Assembly: GCA_963677135.2 (NCBI GenBank)
Contig: CAXXLS010000009.1
Span: forward strand, 310,001 to 374,000
Length of the DNA: 64,000 nt
Origin: Seleniibacterium sp963677135
GTDB taxonomy: Bacteria; Desulfobacterota; Desulfuromonadia; Desulfuromonadales; Geopsychrobacteraceae
Direction: 5' to 3'
Shown here: positions 49,197 to 57,086 of the stretch, one piece after another
How positions within the stretch are numbered: the stretch's first letter is position 1
Layout: each line of letters begins with the position of its first letter
Notes under the pieces: model-generated
The model's database searches: none
What the model was told of the DNA's origin: nothing
What the model saw: only the letters and a program-made list of their open reading frames with translations
Translations under genes and position numbers: made by a program

Positions 49197-51431
49197 TCAG
49201 TCGAAGATAAAGCGACCCTGGGGCGCGGTGAAAAACTGGTAGTTGGCGCGCCCCTCCCGCTTGGCTTTATACATGGCGATGTCGGCATTTTTGAGCAGGT
49301 CCTGGCCGCTGGCCGCATCTTCGGGATAAATGGCGATGCCGATGCCGATGCTGCCGCTGACGGACTGACGGAACTCCCCTTCGACGATGTCGTGCTGCAA
49401 GGCGCGGCCGATGCGGCGGGCCGTCATCTCGATCATGTCGATGGAATCCACCTCTTCCAGCAGAATCAGGAATTCGTCCCCCCCCATGCGGGCCACGGTA
49501 TCGCTCTCCCTGACACAGGAACGCAGCCGGTTGCCGACGTCGATGAGGAGGCGGTCGCCGTAATCGTGGCCGAGATTGTCGTTGACGGCTTTGAAATTAT
49601 CGAGATCGAGAAAGAACAGGGCCACCTGGCGGCGGCGGCGGGCCTTGCTGAGGGCCTGGCCGAGGCGGTCTTCGAACAGGAGCCGATTGGGCAGTCCGGT
49701 CAGGGAATCGTGATGCGCCAGGTGCAGCAGGCGTTTCTCATTTTCGCTGAGAAGTTCTTCGATCTGCATGCGTTCCGTGATGTCGCGAACCACCTCGATA
49801 ATCGCTTCGACCTGCCCCTCGGCATCAAACAGGGGAGAGGCCGTCACTTCGCAGATACGATCCCCCTGGCGGGTGTGGTGGCGGTGGATCATGGTCACGG
49901 CTTCGCCGCTGGCCAGGACCTCCTGCAGGGGGCAGGGATGATCGGCCCCCGAACAGGGTGTGTCCGAGTCGTGGGAGAGGTTATGGCAGCACAGCGTCTG
50001 ATTGGCATGCCCCTGAGTAAGTTCGGCGGCGGCGTGGTTCATCTGCAGGATACGATGGTCCCTGGCAATCACCATCAAGGGATCGGATACCCCGTCGATG
50101 ACCGCCTGTAAAAAACTGGTCCGGTCGGCAAGCTCCTGTTCGGTCTGTTTGCGCTGACTGATATCGTGAACGATGGAACAGAGCAGGGTGCGGCCTTGGA
50201 ACTGGATCGGGGTGGCATAGACTTCGACGGGGCACTTCTCCCCGTTCGCTTTCTGATGCATAAATTCGAAGTGCCGCTGTTCACTGGTGCGCGCTTTGCG
50301 CAGGGCCTTTTCCAGGTCAGTTGCAGACAGATTGTTGAGCTGGCTGATCTTCATGCAGCGTAACTGGGCCCTGGTGTACTGGTAGAACCGGCTGGCCGCG
50401 TCATTGGCATCGACGATATTGCCGGAGTCGGGATCAATGAAGAAAATAATGGAGTTCGAGTTTTCAAAGAAGACCTTGTACTGCTGCTGCCTTTCAAACA
50501 GTTCGGACTCGATGGCTTTGCGGTCGTCCAGCTGTTTTTGCAGTTCGCCATTCTTTTCGGCAAGTTCCAGAGTTTTGATGCGGACCTGCTTGCGGGTCAG
50601 CAGGGTCGTGATCAGCAGCAAGACCGTGATGGCGGCAACAGTGGAGACCAGGGGCTGAAGCCAGGCCGGGGGGCGGGGCTGCATTTTTTCGCCGAGCCAT
50701 TTGTCCATAAGCCGGTAGTAGTCAGAGGAGGGGTCCTGTTTCCATTGGCCAAGCAGAGCTTCGAAATCGCCGGCAATATCCGGGGAGGAGTGCCTTGAAA
50801 AGGCCGGTCGGGCCTGGATCGGGTTGAGCAGAATCGGGATCGGAACCAGGTTGTGTTTCTGCCGATTTTTGAGCCCGAAAATCCGTCCCGCCATGGCCGC
50901 GTCGGCCTGCCGGCTGGCAACCTTGAGGAAGGCCTCCTCGTAACTGTCGACCGGGGCCAGGTTGATGTCGACGTCGAACTGCCTGGCGATATTTTCAAGG
51001 CCATGTTCACCCTGCAGGTAGACATCACCTCTCAGGACGGCGATCGTCCGGTCGTCAAGATCAAGAATCGAAGACAGGTTGAGATCGGCCCGACTGAAAA
51101 TCTGTCCCCAGCTGCCTAACACCGTCTCTTCGCTGAAGCGGAAGCGGGTGGCCCGCTCCCTGGTGTAGGCGATGCCGGGAAGAATGTCGATGTCTCCGGC
51201 GTCCAGCAGGTCCAGGCACTGCTGCCAGCCGCAGGGGACGTAGGTGAGCGACCAGTCGAGGCGGGCGGCGGCCCGGTCGAACAGGTCGGGGAAAAAGCCG
51301 TCGGCCTGCCCCTGGTCGTTCAGGAAGGAGGTCGGGGGGCTCTGGTCGAGGGCGATACGCACCTCAACGCTTGCCCAGCCCGGGGCCAGCAGAAAAAGCC
51401 AGGTGATGATGGTGAGGCTCAGCCGGTTCAC
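49197..51431 (-). CDS. Membrane diguanylate cyclase with solute-binding and PAS sensor domains
   Basis: A 744-residue signalling enzyme. A signal-like N-terminus (NRLSLTIITWLFLLAPGWAS) leads to a periplasmic solute-binding domain of the SBP_bac_3 type (VRIALDQSPPTSFLNDQGQA DGFFPDLFDRAAARL ... DILPGIAYTRERATRF). A membrane helix follows near residue 265, then two PAS domains (FENSNSIIFFIDPDSGNIVD; VIDGVSDPLMVIARDHRILQ, the latter with several Cys/His). The GGDEF domain is canonical: DNFKAVNDNLGHDYGDRLLI, RMGGDEFLILLEE, with I-site RESD. The Asp of GHDYGD is kept, so c-di-GMP rather than cyclic AMP-GMP is expected. A GTG at 51431 with GAGAGG upstream is taken as start, giving a clean signal sequence. 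Confidence 0.9.
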   Translation of the reverse strand: MNRLSLTIITWLFLLAPGWASVEVRIALDQSPPTSFLNDQGQADGFFPDLFDRAAARLDWSLTYVPCGWQQCLDLLDAGDIDILPGIAYTRERATRFRFSEETVLGSWGQIFSRADLNLSSILDLDDRTIAVLRGDVYLQGEHGLENIARQFDVDINLAPVDSYEEAFLKVASRQADAAMAGRIFGLKNRQKHNLVPIPILLNPIQARPAFSRHSSPDIAGDFEALLGQWKQDPSSDYYRLMDKWLGEKMQPRPPAWLQPLVSTVAAITVLLLITTLLTRKQVRIKTLELAEKNGELQKQLDDRKAIESELFERQQQYKVFFENSNSIIFFIDPDSGNIVDANDAASRFYQYTRAQLRCMKISQLNNLSATDLEKALRKARTSEQRHFEFMHQKANGEKCPVEVYATPIQFQGRTLLCSIVHDISQRKQTEQELADRTSFLQAVIDGVSDPLMVIARDHRILQMNHAAAELTQGHANQTLCCHNLSHDSDTPCSGADHPCPLQEVLASGEAVTMIHRHHTRQGDRICEVTASPLFDAEGQVEAIIEVVRDITERMQIEELLSENEKRLLHLAHHDSLTGLPNRLLFEDRLGQALSKARRRRQVALFFLDLDNFKAVNDNLGHDYGDRLLIDVGNRLRSCVRESDTVARMGGDEFLILLEEVDSIDMIEMTARRIGRALQHDIVEGEFRQSVSGSIGIGIAIYPEDAASGQDLLKNADIAMYKAKREGRANYQFFTAPQGRFIFD

Positions 51432-51520
51432 GAGATCCCTCTCGGGTGTTGTCAAAGATGATTAAATTTCTTGAATGCTAGGAGGGATTGCCGTAAAAGG
51501 CAAGTTAAAAGACTGGGAAA

Positions 51521-52522
51521 TCAATACTTTTTAAGGCCGGAGAGTTCTTCTTTCAGTTTCAGATAGCTGGCCAGGCGCTCCGAGGAGAGCTGGCCACTGT
51601 CGATGGCGGCCTTGACTGCGCAGCCCGGTTCGCTCAGGTGGCCGCAGTTGCTGAATTTGCATTGCAGGGCCAATTCTTCGATATCATTGAAGGATTCGAT
51701 GAGATCCTGCTCTTCGCCCCAGAGATGGAGTTCGCGCATACCGGGGTTGTCCATCAGGATGCCACCGTCCTGGAGCAGGAACAGTTCCCGGTGGGTCGTG
51801 GTGTGTCGACCTTTCCCGTCGGCGGTGCTGACCTCGGCTGTTTTCTGGATCTGCTCGCCGAGCAGGGCGTTGACAATGGTCGATTTGCCGACCCCGGAGG
51901 AACCGAGAAGGGCAATGGTTTTGCCGGGCGCCAGGTAGTTTTTTAAGATGGCCAGCTGATCTTTGTCCCGGGCCATGCACAGGTGGACGGGGGTGTCCCC
52001 GGCGATCGTTCTGACCTGGGCGCGGCAGGCTTCGGGATCGGCGCACAGGTCCGTTTTGTTGAGAAGAATAACGGCGTCGCTGCCGCCACTGCTGACCAGG
52101 GTGAGATAACGCTCGATGCGGCGCAGGTTGAAGTCCCGATCAAGGCCGCTGACGATGAAAATCAGATCGATATTGGCGGCGATCACCTGCTGCTCGATGC
52201 GTTCCTGCCCTTTCCCTTTGCGCCGGCCGGGAAGATTCCGGGAAAAGGAATTGCGGCGCTCAAGCAGGGCGTGGATCAGCCCGCGTTCCTGGGGCTGGGG
52301 TTCGATGACGGCCCAGTCCCCCACCACCGGAAGATCGGCACGGCCGCTGGCCTTATGGCGCATCTTCCCGGCAAAGCGGACGGTCAGTTCCCCGGCCTGG
52401 GACCAGACCCTGAAGTAGTTTTTCTCGCCCCGAATGATCCGTCCCGGAATAAAGCGACGCTGTTCCCAGGCTTTGAACTGCCTGGCGAAAAATTTGTTCC
52501 AGCCCCAGTCTTCCAGTGTCAT
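51521..52522 (-). CDS. rsgA: Ribosome small-subunit-dependent GTPase RsgA
   Basis: A 333-residue circularly permuted GTPase that checks late 30S ribosome maturation. An OB-fold N-terminal region (ADLPVVGDWAVIEP) is followed by the permuted GTPase: G4 ILLNKTDLC, then G1 LLGSSGVGKSTIVNALLG, the switch region STADGKGRHTTTHRELFLL and G3 LMDNPGMREL. The C-terminal zinc site is CKFSNCGHLSEPGC. The ATG at 52522 has AAGGA 6 bases upstream and overlaps the stop of the EamA gene (ATGA). It is the last gene of the four-gene leftward operon. Confidence 0.96.
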   Translation of the reverse strand: MTLEDWGWNKFFARQFKAWEQRRFIPGRIIRGEKNYFRVWSQAGELTVRFAGKMRHKASGRADLPVVGDWAVIEPQPQERGLIHALLERRNSFSRNLPGRRKGKGQERIEQQVIAANIDLIFIVSGLDRDFNLRRIERYLTLVSSGGSDAVILLNKTDLCADPEACRAQVRTIAGDTPVHLCMARDKDQLAILKNYLAPGKTIALLGSSGVGKSTIVNALLGEQIQKTAEVSTADGKGRHTTTHRELFLLQDGGILMDNPGMRELHLWGEEQDLIESFNDIEELALQCKFSNCGHLSEPGCAVKAAIDSGQLSSERLASYLKLKEELSGLKKY

Positions 52523-53439
52523 GGCATATCCTTTGTGCGCCGGGTCGGCAGGTTGAACAGCAGCAGCCCCGTGCAGATGGCGGCGGTCCCGATCAGATGA
52601 TAGCTCTGAAAGCGTTCCCCGAGCAGGAGAATCGCCAGCAGTGCGGCAAACAGGGGGATCAGGTTGATGTAGAGTCCTGCGCGGTTGGCCCCGATCTCCC
52701 GGACCCCGCGGTTCCAATACAGGTAGGCGAGAATGGATGGAAAAGTGGCCAGGTAGATCAGGCTGGACAGAATGGGGAGAGTCACCTGGTAGGGCGCTCC
52801 GGCCTGCTGCTCCCAGAGCAGCAAAGGGAACAGGACCGCAACCCCCACAGTAAAAGTGCTGGTCAGAAAACTGAGCGGATGAATGGGCGGACTTTTGCGC
52901 AGAAATACCGAGTAGAAAGCATAAAAGATCACCGCCAGCAACATCAGCAGATCTCCCCTGACAAACTCAAGCTGAACCAGGCGGCCGAAATCGCCCTGGA
53001 TGATGACATAGCCGGTGCCGCCAACGCACATGGCAACTGCGGCGACCTGCAGTCGGGTCACTTTTTCTCCGAACATGAAAAAACTGATGATCAGAATGAT
53101 TGCCGGCATGATGGCCTGGGTCAGGGTCATGTTGATAACGGTGGTGGTGTGGGCCGCGGTGTAGAGCAGGGTGTTGAAGGAGGCGATACCCAAAAGGCCA
53201 AGAATCGCGATCGTCGGCCAGTTCTTTCTGATCATCGGCAGGTCGCGCCTGACATGCCGCCAGGTAAAGGGGAGCAGGATGACAAGGGCCAGCAGCCAGC
53301 GCCAGAATGACAGGGCGACGGGTGGAATCAGCTCGGCGATACCGCGGGCGAGGACGGAATTCCCGGCCCAGAACAGGGGCGGGAGAATCAGCAGAAAATA
53401 GACCATGACAGGTTGCCGTTGGCGCATGCTTGTCCTCAT
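52519..53439 (-). CDS. EamA/DMT-family transporter
   Basis: A 306-residue inner-membrane protein with ten predicted helices in two EamA repeats. It begins VYFLLILPPLFWAGNSVLAR GIAELIPPVALSFWRWLLAL, typical of the first repeat, and the second starts near GDLLMLLAVIFYAFYSVFLR. The end of each repeat has the marker ALLAILLLGE or FFMFGEK. Family members export metabolites such as amino acids; the substrate here is unknown. It is linked by ATGA overlaps to rsmE upstream and rsgA downstream. Confidence 0.93.
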   Translation of the reverse strand: MRTSMRQRQPVMVYFLLILPPLFWAGNSVLARGIAELIPPVALSFWRWLLALVILLPFTWRHVRRDLPMIRKNWPTIAILGLLGIASFNTLLYTAAHTTTVINMTLTQAIMPAIILIISFFMFGEKVTRLQVAAVAMCVGGTGYVIIQGDFGRLVQLEFVRGDLLMLLAVIFYAFYSVFLRKSPPIHPLSFLTSTFTVGVAVLFPLLLWEQQAGAPYQVTLPILSSLIYLATFPSILAYLYWNRGVREIGANRAGLYINLIPLFAALLAILLLGERFQSYHLIGTAAICTGLLLFNLPTRRTKDMP

Positions 53440-54149
53440 GACGAATAAAAACGTGAGAGTAACACAGGCACGGCGGTTTCAACCCGTAAAATTCGTGCCC
53501 CCAGCGAGACTGGCCGGAATCGGCACTCCTGCAATCTGGCAATTTCGTAGTCGATGAATCCGCCTTCCGGACCAATGGCCAGAACCGTCGGATCGGCAAT
53601 CCGGTGGGGACAGGGTTCGGCGCCAAGGGGGTGGGCGACCAGGCAGGTCTTGTCCCGGCAGAGTGTGGGCAGTTCGTCTTCGACAAAGGGCTTGAAGCGC
53701 GGCCGCAGGTGAACGCTGGGCATGAGCGTGTCGCGGGCCTGTTCGAGCCCGAGTAGCAAATGCTCGCGCAGCCTGTCGGGGGCCAGCAGAGGACTGTTCC
53801 AGAAACTTTTGTCGACCCGGTAGCTGTTGATCAGGTAGATCTCCTTGACACCCAGGGAGGTCACTCCCTGCAGGACCCGTTTGAGCATTTTGGGGCGGGG
53901 CAGCGCCAGCAGCAGGGTGACCGGAAGAGCCGCGGGGGGTGGCTGGTCCAGGTTCAGCTGCAGCTCGACCCGGGTGTCGTCGATGTGACACACCAGGCCG
54001 CAGCCCATGGCGGCGTCAATGTGGCCGATCCGCAGCCGATCGCCGGTTTTAACCCGGTGGACAGAGCGGATATGTTCAAACCTGCGGCCCGTCAGGCAGA
54101 CGCGGTCTTGGGCTATGTAGTCCTGGTCGGAGACGAGAATCAGGTTCAT
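53436..54149 (-). CDS. rsmE: 16S rRNA (uracil1498-N3)-methyltransferase
   Basis: A 237-residue SPOUT-fold methyltransferase that modifies U1498 of 16S rRNA. The N-terminal PUA-like part has RRFEHIRSVHRVKTGDRLRI. The knot domain has LPRPKMLKRVLQGVTSLGVK EIYLINSYRVDKSFW, LLLGLEQARDTLMP, AIGPEGGFIDYEIARLQECR and VSLGARILRVETAVPVLLS, which together form the cofactor knot. The ATG at 54149 matches the usual N-terminus and overlaps the stop of the DUF5706 gene (ATGA). Confidence 0.96.
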   Translation of the reverse strand: MNLILVSDQDYIAQDRVCLTGRRFEHIRSVHRVKTGDRLRIGHIDAAMGCGLVCHIDDTRVELQLNLDQPPPAALPVTLLLALPRPKMLKRVLQGVTSLGVKEIYLINSYRVDKSFWNSPLLAPDRLREHLLLGLEQARDTLMPSVHLRPRFKPFVEDELPTLCRDKTCLVAHPLGAEPCPHRIADPTVLAIGPEGGFIDYEIARLQECRFRPVSLGARILRVETAVPVLLSRFYSS

Positions 54150-54661
54150 GACAGAAAGCGCAGGATAATGACGTAACCGCTGGCGCCGACGAGGCCGACC
54201 AGCAGGGTCCACAGACCGTTGCGGACCAGGGCGTATTTGCGGGTCAGTCGATGCCGGCCCAGATAGTAGATCTCATGGAGGTAGGCATCGTAAAGCTTGT
54301 CGCGGTCGATAATGGCGGCTTTGAACTGTTCCTTGAAATCTGCCTCGCTCAATTCGCTGAAAGAACGAAAATAGAAAAGATTGGTGGCATCGCTGACATG
54401 CAGGGGGGGGATAATGGCCAAAATGGAAAAAATGACCGCCAGAGACCCGGACCCCGCCAGCAGCAGAATGGCGGTCATGTCCAACTTGTCATATTGGGTC
54501 AGGCTGATGGTGATAACCAGCGAGGATGCGGTCATGATCATCGAAGCCTTGGCGTCTGCCAGCTTGTTCAGTTCCATATGTTTGCCGAGATTCGCACGCA
54601 GGGCATTGGTGGCGAGCAGGCGAGGAATCAGGGGGTCCGTTGCGGTGGTTTTCGAGTCCAA
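54146..54661 (-). CDS. Two-helix membrane protein, DUF5706/Pycsar-effector-like
   Basis: A 171-residue protein with membrane helices at about 42-56 and 64-85 and one at the C-terminus (LLVGLVGASGYVIILRFL). The segment LNKLADAKASMIMTASSLVI before the first helix matches the pattern of DUF5706, the family named after the membrane effectors of Pycsar anti-phage systems. The cytoplasmic stretch between helices has FRSFSELSEADFKEQFKAAI followed by an aromatic-rich YLHEIYYLGRHRLTRKY. No cyclase lies next to it; it heads an operon with rsmE, eamA and rsgA, so a defence role is not supported by context. The family call is by eye. Confidence 0.65.
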   Translation of the reverse strand: MDSKTTATDPLIPRLLATNALRANLGKHMELNKLADAKASMIMTASSLVITISLTQYDKLDMTAILLLAGSGSLAVIFSILAIIPPLHVSDATNLFYFRSFSELSEADFKEQFKAAIIDRDKLYDAYLHEIYYLGRHRLTRKYALVRNGLWTLLVGLVGASGYVIILRFLS

Positions 54662-54798
54662 ACTGCGCTCCTGTGGTTGAAAAGCCCTGATTATATCGTT
54701 ACCTCGGGACGATGTAAATCTGCGGGAGGCCGGAATCGATGCTAAACTTGTGGAGTTCGGCTGTTTCAGTGAGTCACTCTAGAACGGAGGAGCCCGAT

Positions 54799-56010
54799 AT
54801 GCTGAGCAGAGATCAGATTCTGGATGCGGCCGCCAATCTCAAACATGTGGTCCGGCACACGGAAGTGATCCATTCCAACTATTATTCCAGGGTGCTGGGG
54901 ACGCCAGTCTATTTCAAATGTGAAAATCTGCAGCACACCGGGGCGTTCAAGATTCGCGGAGCCTATAATTTTCTGTCGCACCAGCCGGCGGGCCAGCTTG
55001 CATCGGGAGTGATTACGGCATCGGCCGGAAACCATGCCCAGGGGCTGGCGAGTGCCGCGGCGATGCTGGGTTGCCCGTGCCGGGTGGTGATGCCGGAGGG
55101 AACCCCTCTGGCCAAGGAGCTGGCCACCCTGGACTATGGCGCGCAGGTCGATATCCACGGTGCCGGGTTTGACGAAGCCGCCGCCTACGCCAGGCAGGTT
55201 GCGGCAGACCGGAACCTGCTGTATGTACCGGCCTTCGATGATGAACTGATCATGGCCGGGCAGGGGACTATCGGGCTGGAGATTCTCGACCAGCTTCCGG
55301 AGCTGGACACCCTTCTGGTGCCGGTCGGCGGCGGGGGATTGATCTCCGGGGTCGCCGCCGCCATCAAGACCGTTCGGCCGGGGGTTCGGGTCATCGGGGT
55401 TGAGGCCGCCTGCGCCGCCAGTGCCGCTTTGGCCAGACGCAACGGCAAGCCGGTTTGTCTGGTCAACTACTGCCATACCCTGGCCGACGGGATTGCCGTC
55501 AAGCAGATCGGCGAGCGAACCTTCCCTGAAATGGAAAAGTATGTCGATGAACTGATCAGCGTCGAAGAGGAGGCGATCGCCATGGCGATCGTCGGGTTGA
55601 TGGAAAAGGCCAAGCTGGTTGTCGAAGGGGCCGGCGCCGTGGGGCTTGCGGCTCTGCTTTATGGCTTTAAAGCCAGGCAGAAAGGGCATACCCTGTGTCT
55701 GCTTTCAGGGGGAAATCTCGACGTTCAGACCATGTCCAGGGTGGTCGAACGGGGCCTGCTCGCCGAAGGGCGTTACCTCAAGCTGCGCCTTGAGATGATG
55801 GATATGCCGGGGGCCCTGGCGGCCCTGACCCATATCGTCAGCGAACTGAAGGCAAACATCTTTCAGGTCAGCCATGACCGGCACAAGTCCTCACTTCCTC
55901 TGGGTGAGGCCGAAGTTATTCTGGACCTGGAAACCAGAGGTGCTTCCCACATCCAGGATATTCTGCTGCGGCTTGAGGAGGAGGGCTATCGGCCGGAGGT
56001 TCTGAACTAA
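54799..56010 (+). CDS. ilvA: Threonine dehydratase with C-terminal ACT domain
   Basis: A 403-residue PLP enzyme that deaminates threonine to 2-oxobutanoate, the first step towards isoleucine. The Schiff-base lysine lies in HTGAFKIRGAYNFL, the cofactor ring is approached by SAGNHAQGLA, and the phosphate is held by VPVGGGGLISG. The C-terminal domain (LRLEMMDMPGALAALTHIVS ELKANIFQVSHDR) is a single ACT domain, as in the shorter IlvA/TdcB-like group, so amino-acid feedback is likely. GGAGGAG sits before the ATG at 54799. It stands alone, divergent from the DUF5706 operon and convergent with the adenosyltransferase gene. Confidence 0.95.
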   Translation: MLSRDQILDAAANLKHVVRHTEVIHSNYYSRVLGTPVYFKCENLQHTGAFKIRGAYNFLSHQPAGQLASGVITASAGNHAQGLASAAAMLGCPCRVVMPEGTPLAKELATLDYGAQVDIHGAGFDEAAAYARQVAADRNLLYVPAFDDELIMAGQGTIGLEILDQLPELDTLLVPVGGGGLISGVAAAIKTVRPGVRVIGVEAACAASAALARRNGKPVCLVNYCHTLADGIAVKQIGERTFPEMEKYVDELISVEEEAIAMAIVGLMEKAKLVVEGAGAVGLAALLYGFKARQKGHTLCLLSGGNLDVQTMSRVVERGLLAEGRYLKLRLEMMDMPGALAALTHIVSELKANIFQVSHDRHKSSLPLGEAEVILDLETRGASHIQDILLRLEEEGYRPEVLN

Positions 56011-56039
56011 TTTCTGCCCGGAATCCGCATGGCCGCCGA

Positions 56040-56609
56040 TCACTCCGGTTGAAAACCGGGCCGCCAGTGAATGTCGGCACGGCCGCAGTCGTTGCAGAGC
56101 CGGGCCCAGACAAAGCACAGGTCGGACAGGCGGTTGACAAAACGCAGGCAGAGGGGATTGATGGGTTCCAGGTCGGCCAGGGTCACCATTTCCCGTTCGC
56201 AGCGCCGGGTCACTGTCCTGGCCAGGTGGAGCGTCGCTGCAGCGCGGCTGCCACCGGGCAGAACAAAATTTTCTGCCGGGGGCAACTGTGCTCTGGCCTC
56301 TTTCAGCCAGGCCTCGAGACGGTCGATCTGGCGTTGTTCGATATGGGGGACGCGGTCGTAATATTGGCTGTCGGCGGGAGTGGCCAGTTCGCTTCCCAGG
56401 TTGAATAATTCGTTTTGCAGGACCAGGAGCCTGGAGTTGAGGTCGGCGGGCAGGTCCTCGCAGCGAACCAGGCCGAAAACCGAATTGAGTTCGTCGATGG
56501 AGCCATAGGTCCTTACCCTTTGCGAGCCCTTTGAAACCCGTGCTCCATCAACCAGGCTGGTCCTCCCCCGGTCGCCACCGCGGGTCATAATCTTGTCCAG
56601 TTTGGGCAT
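56040..56609 (-). CDS. Cob(I)alamin adenosyltransferase, PduO type
   Basis: A 189-residue enzyme that transfers the adenosyl group of ATP to cob(I)alamin. The ATP-binding N-terminus reads IMTRGGDRGRTSLVDGARVS, with the conserved G-D-x-G-x-T-S and a variant Arg where Lys is usual. Later blocks are TYGSIDELNSVFGLVRCE, FVLPGGSRAAATLHLARTVT RRCERE, and NRLSDLCFVWARLCN. It is a trimeric five-helix bundle by homology. The ATG at 56609 has GGAG 6 bases upstream. No B12-dependent enzyme is adjacent, and no cobalamin riboswitch was found. Confidence 0.93.
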   Translation of the reverse strand: MPKLDKIMTRGGDRGRTSLVDGARVSKGSQRVRTYGSIDELNSVFGLVRCEDLPADLNSRLLVLQNELFNLGSELATPADSQYYDRVPHIEQRQIDRLEAWLKEARAQLPPAENFVLPGGSRAAATLHLARTVTRRCEREMVTLADLEPINPLCLRFVNRLSDLCFVWARLCNDCGRADIHWRPGFQPE

Positions 56610-56757
56610 TGCTGTCTCCGCTCTCAAAAGGACCTGAACCGATGTACGGAAATGGTTCAGGCCGGGGTTGTTCTCAGCCAGAGGCTTCTGCCTGGCGTCA
56701 TTGCCTGGCAACAAGTTTAGCTTATTCCGGAAGAAATTAACCAGCCCCCCTGCGTGA

Positions 56758-56809
56758 TTTGCAAATCTGCGAAAAACAGCGACAGTAACGGCATAAATGC
56801 AAAACAGCG
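56758..56809 (+). promoter_or_regulatory. Upstream activator-site copies for the sigma-54 transporter promoter
   Basis: TTTGCAAATCTGCGAAAAAC (56758-56777) matches the site at 56925-56944 in 17 of 20 positions. It includes the palindrome GATTTGCAAATC. A partial third copy, TGCAAAACAGCG, lies at 56798-56809. They are probably binding sites of the NtrC-type regulator encoded at 59845. Confidence 0.5.
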
Positions 56810-56920
56810 TTATTTTTAATGTTCAAGGTGGTGTTTTTTGTTAAATATGCCATGTGAATATGAATACTTACAGGAATAACATTTTTATAAAAAAATAACA
56901 TAGGGAAAATTGAATGACCT

Positions 56921-56944
56921 GTTTTTTGCATTTCTGCAAAAAAC
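56921..56944 (+). promoter_or_regulatory. Palindromic activator site (enhancer)
   Basis: GTTTTTTGCA (56921-56930) and its exact reverse complement (56935-56944) flank TTTC. The dyad is centred about 98 bases upstream of the -24 box at 57030. The rest of the 477-base gap from 56610 to 57086 is AT-rich and holds no gene. Confidence 0.65.
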
Positions 56945-57029
56945 GACCGCTTTTCAAAGCTTTTCATCCGCCTTCCCGTTCCCTTTTTAACCATTTGAAT
57001 ATATAGCGGAAAATCCTCTTTCTGGAGAT

Positions 57030-57045
57030 TGGTACGCCCCTTGCC
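57030..57045 (+). promoter_or_regulatory. Sigma-54 promoter of the OFA transporter gene
   Basis: TGGTAC-N5-TTGCC matches the -24/-12 consensus TGGCAC-N5-TTGC with one change, keeping GG and GC at the right spacing. It lies 42 bases before the first start codon. Confidence 0.75.
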
Positions 57046-57086
57046 AGTGTATTCGGGTGGAGTCGTACTGCCATAGGGAGGTCGTC

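Noticed and set aside
49197..51431. The PAS-GGDEF protein as a Hypr-type cyclic AMP-GMP synthase that would feed the riboswitch
   Set aside because: Hypr enzymes replace the Asp of the GHxxGD segment by Ser or Thr. Here it is GHDYGD, so a normal diguanylate cyclase is expected.
54146..54661. A complete Pycsar anti-phage system
   Set aside because: Only an effector-like protein is present. No pyrimidine cyclase lies on either side, and the operon is otherwise housekeeping.
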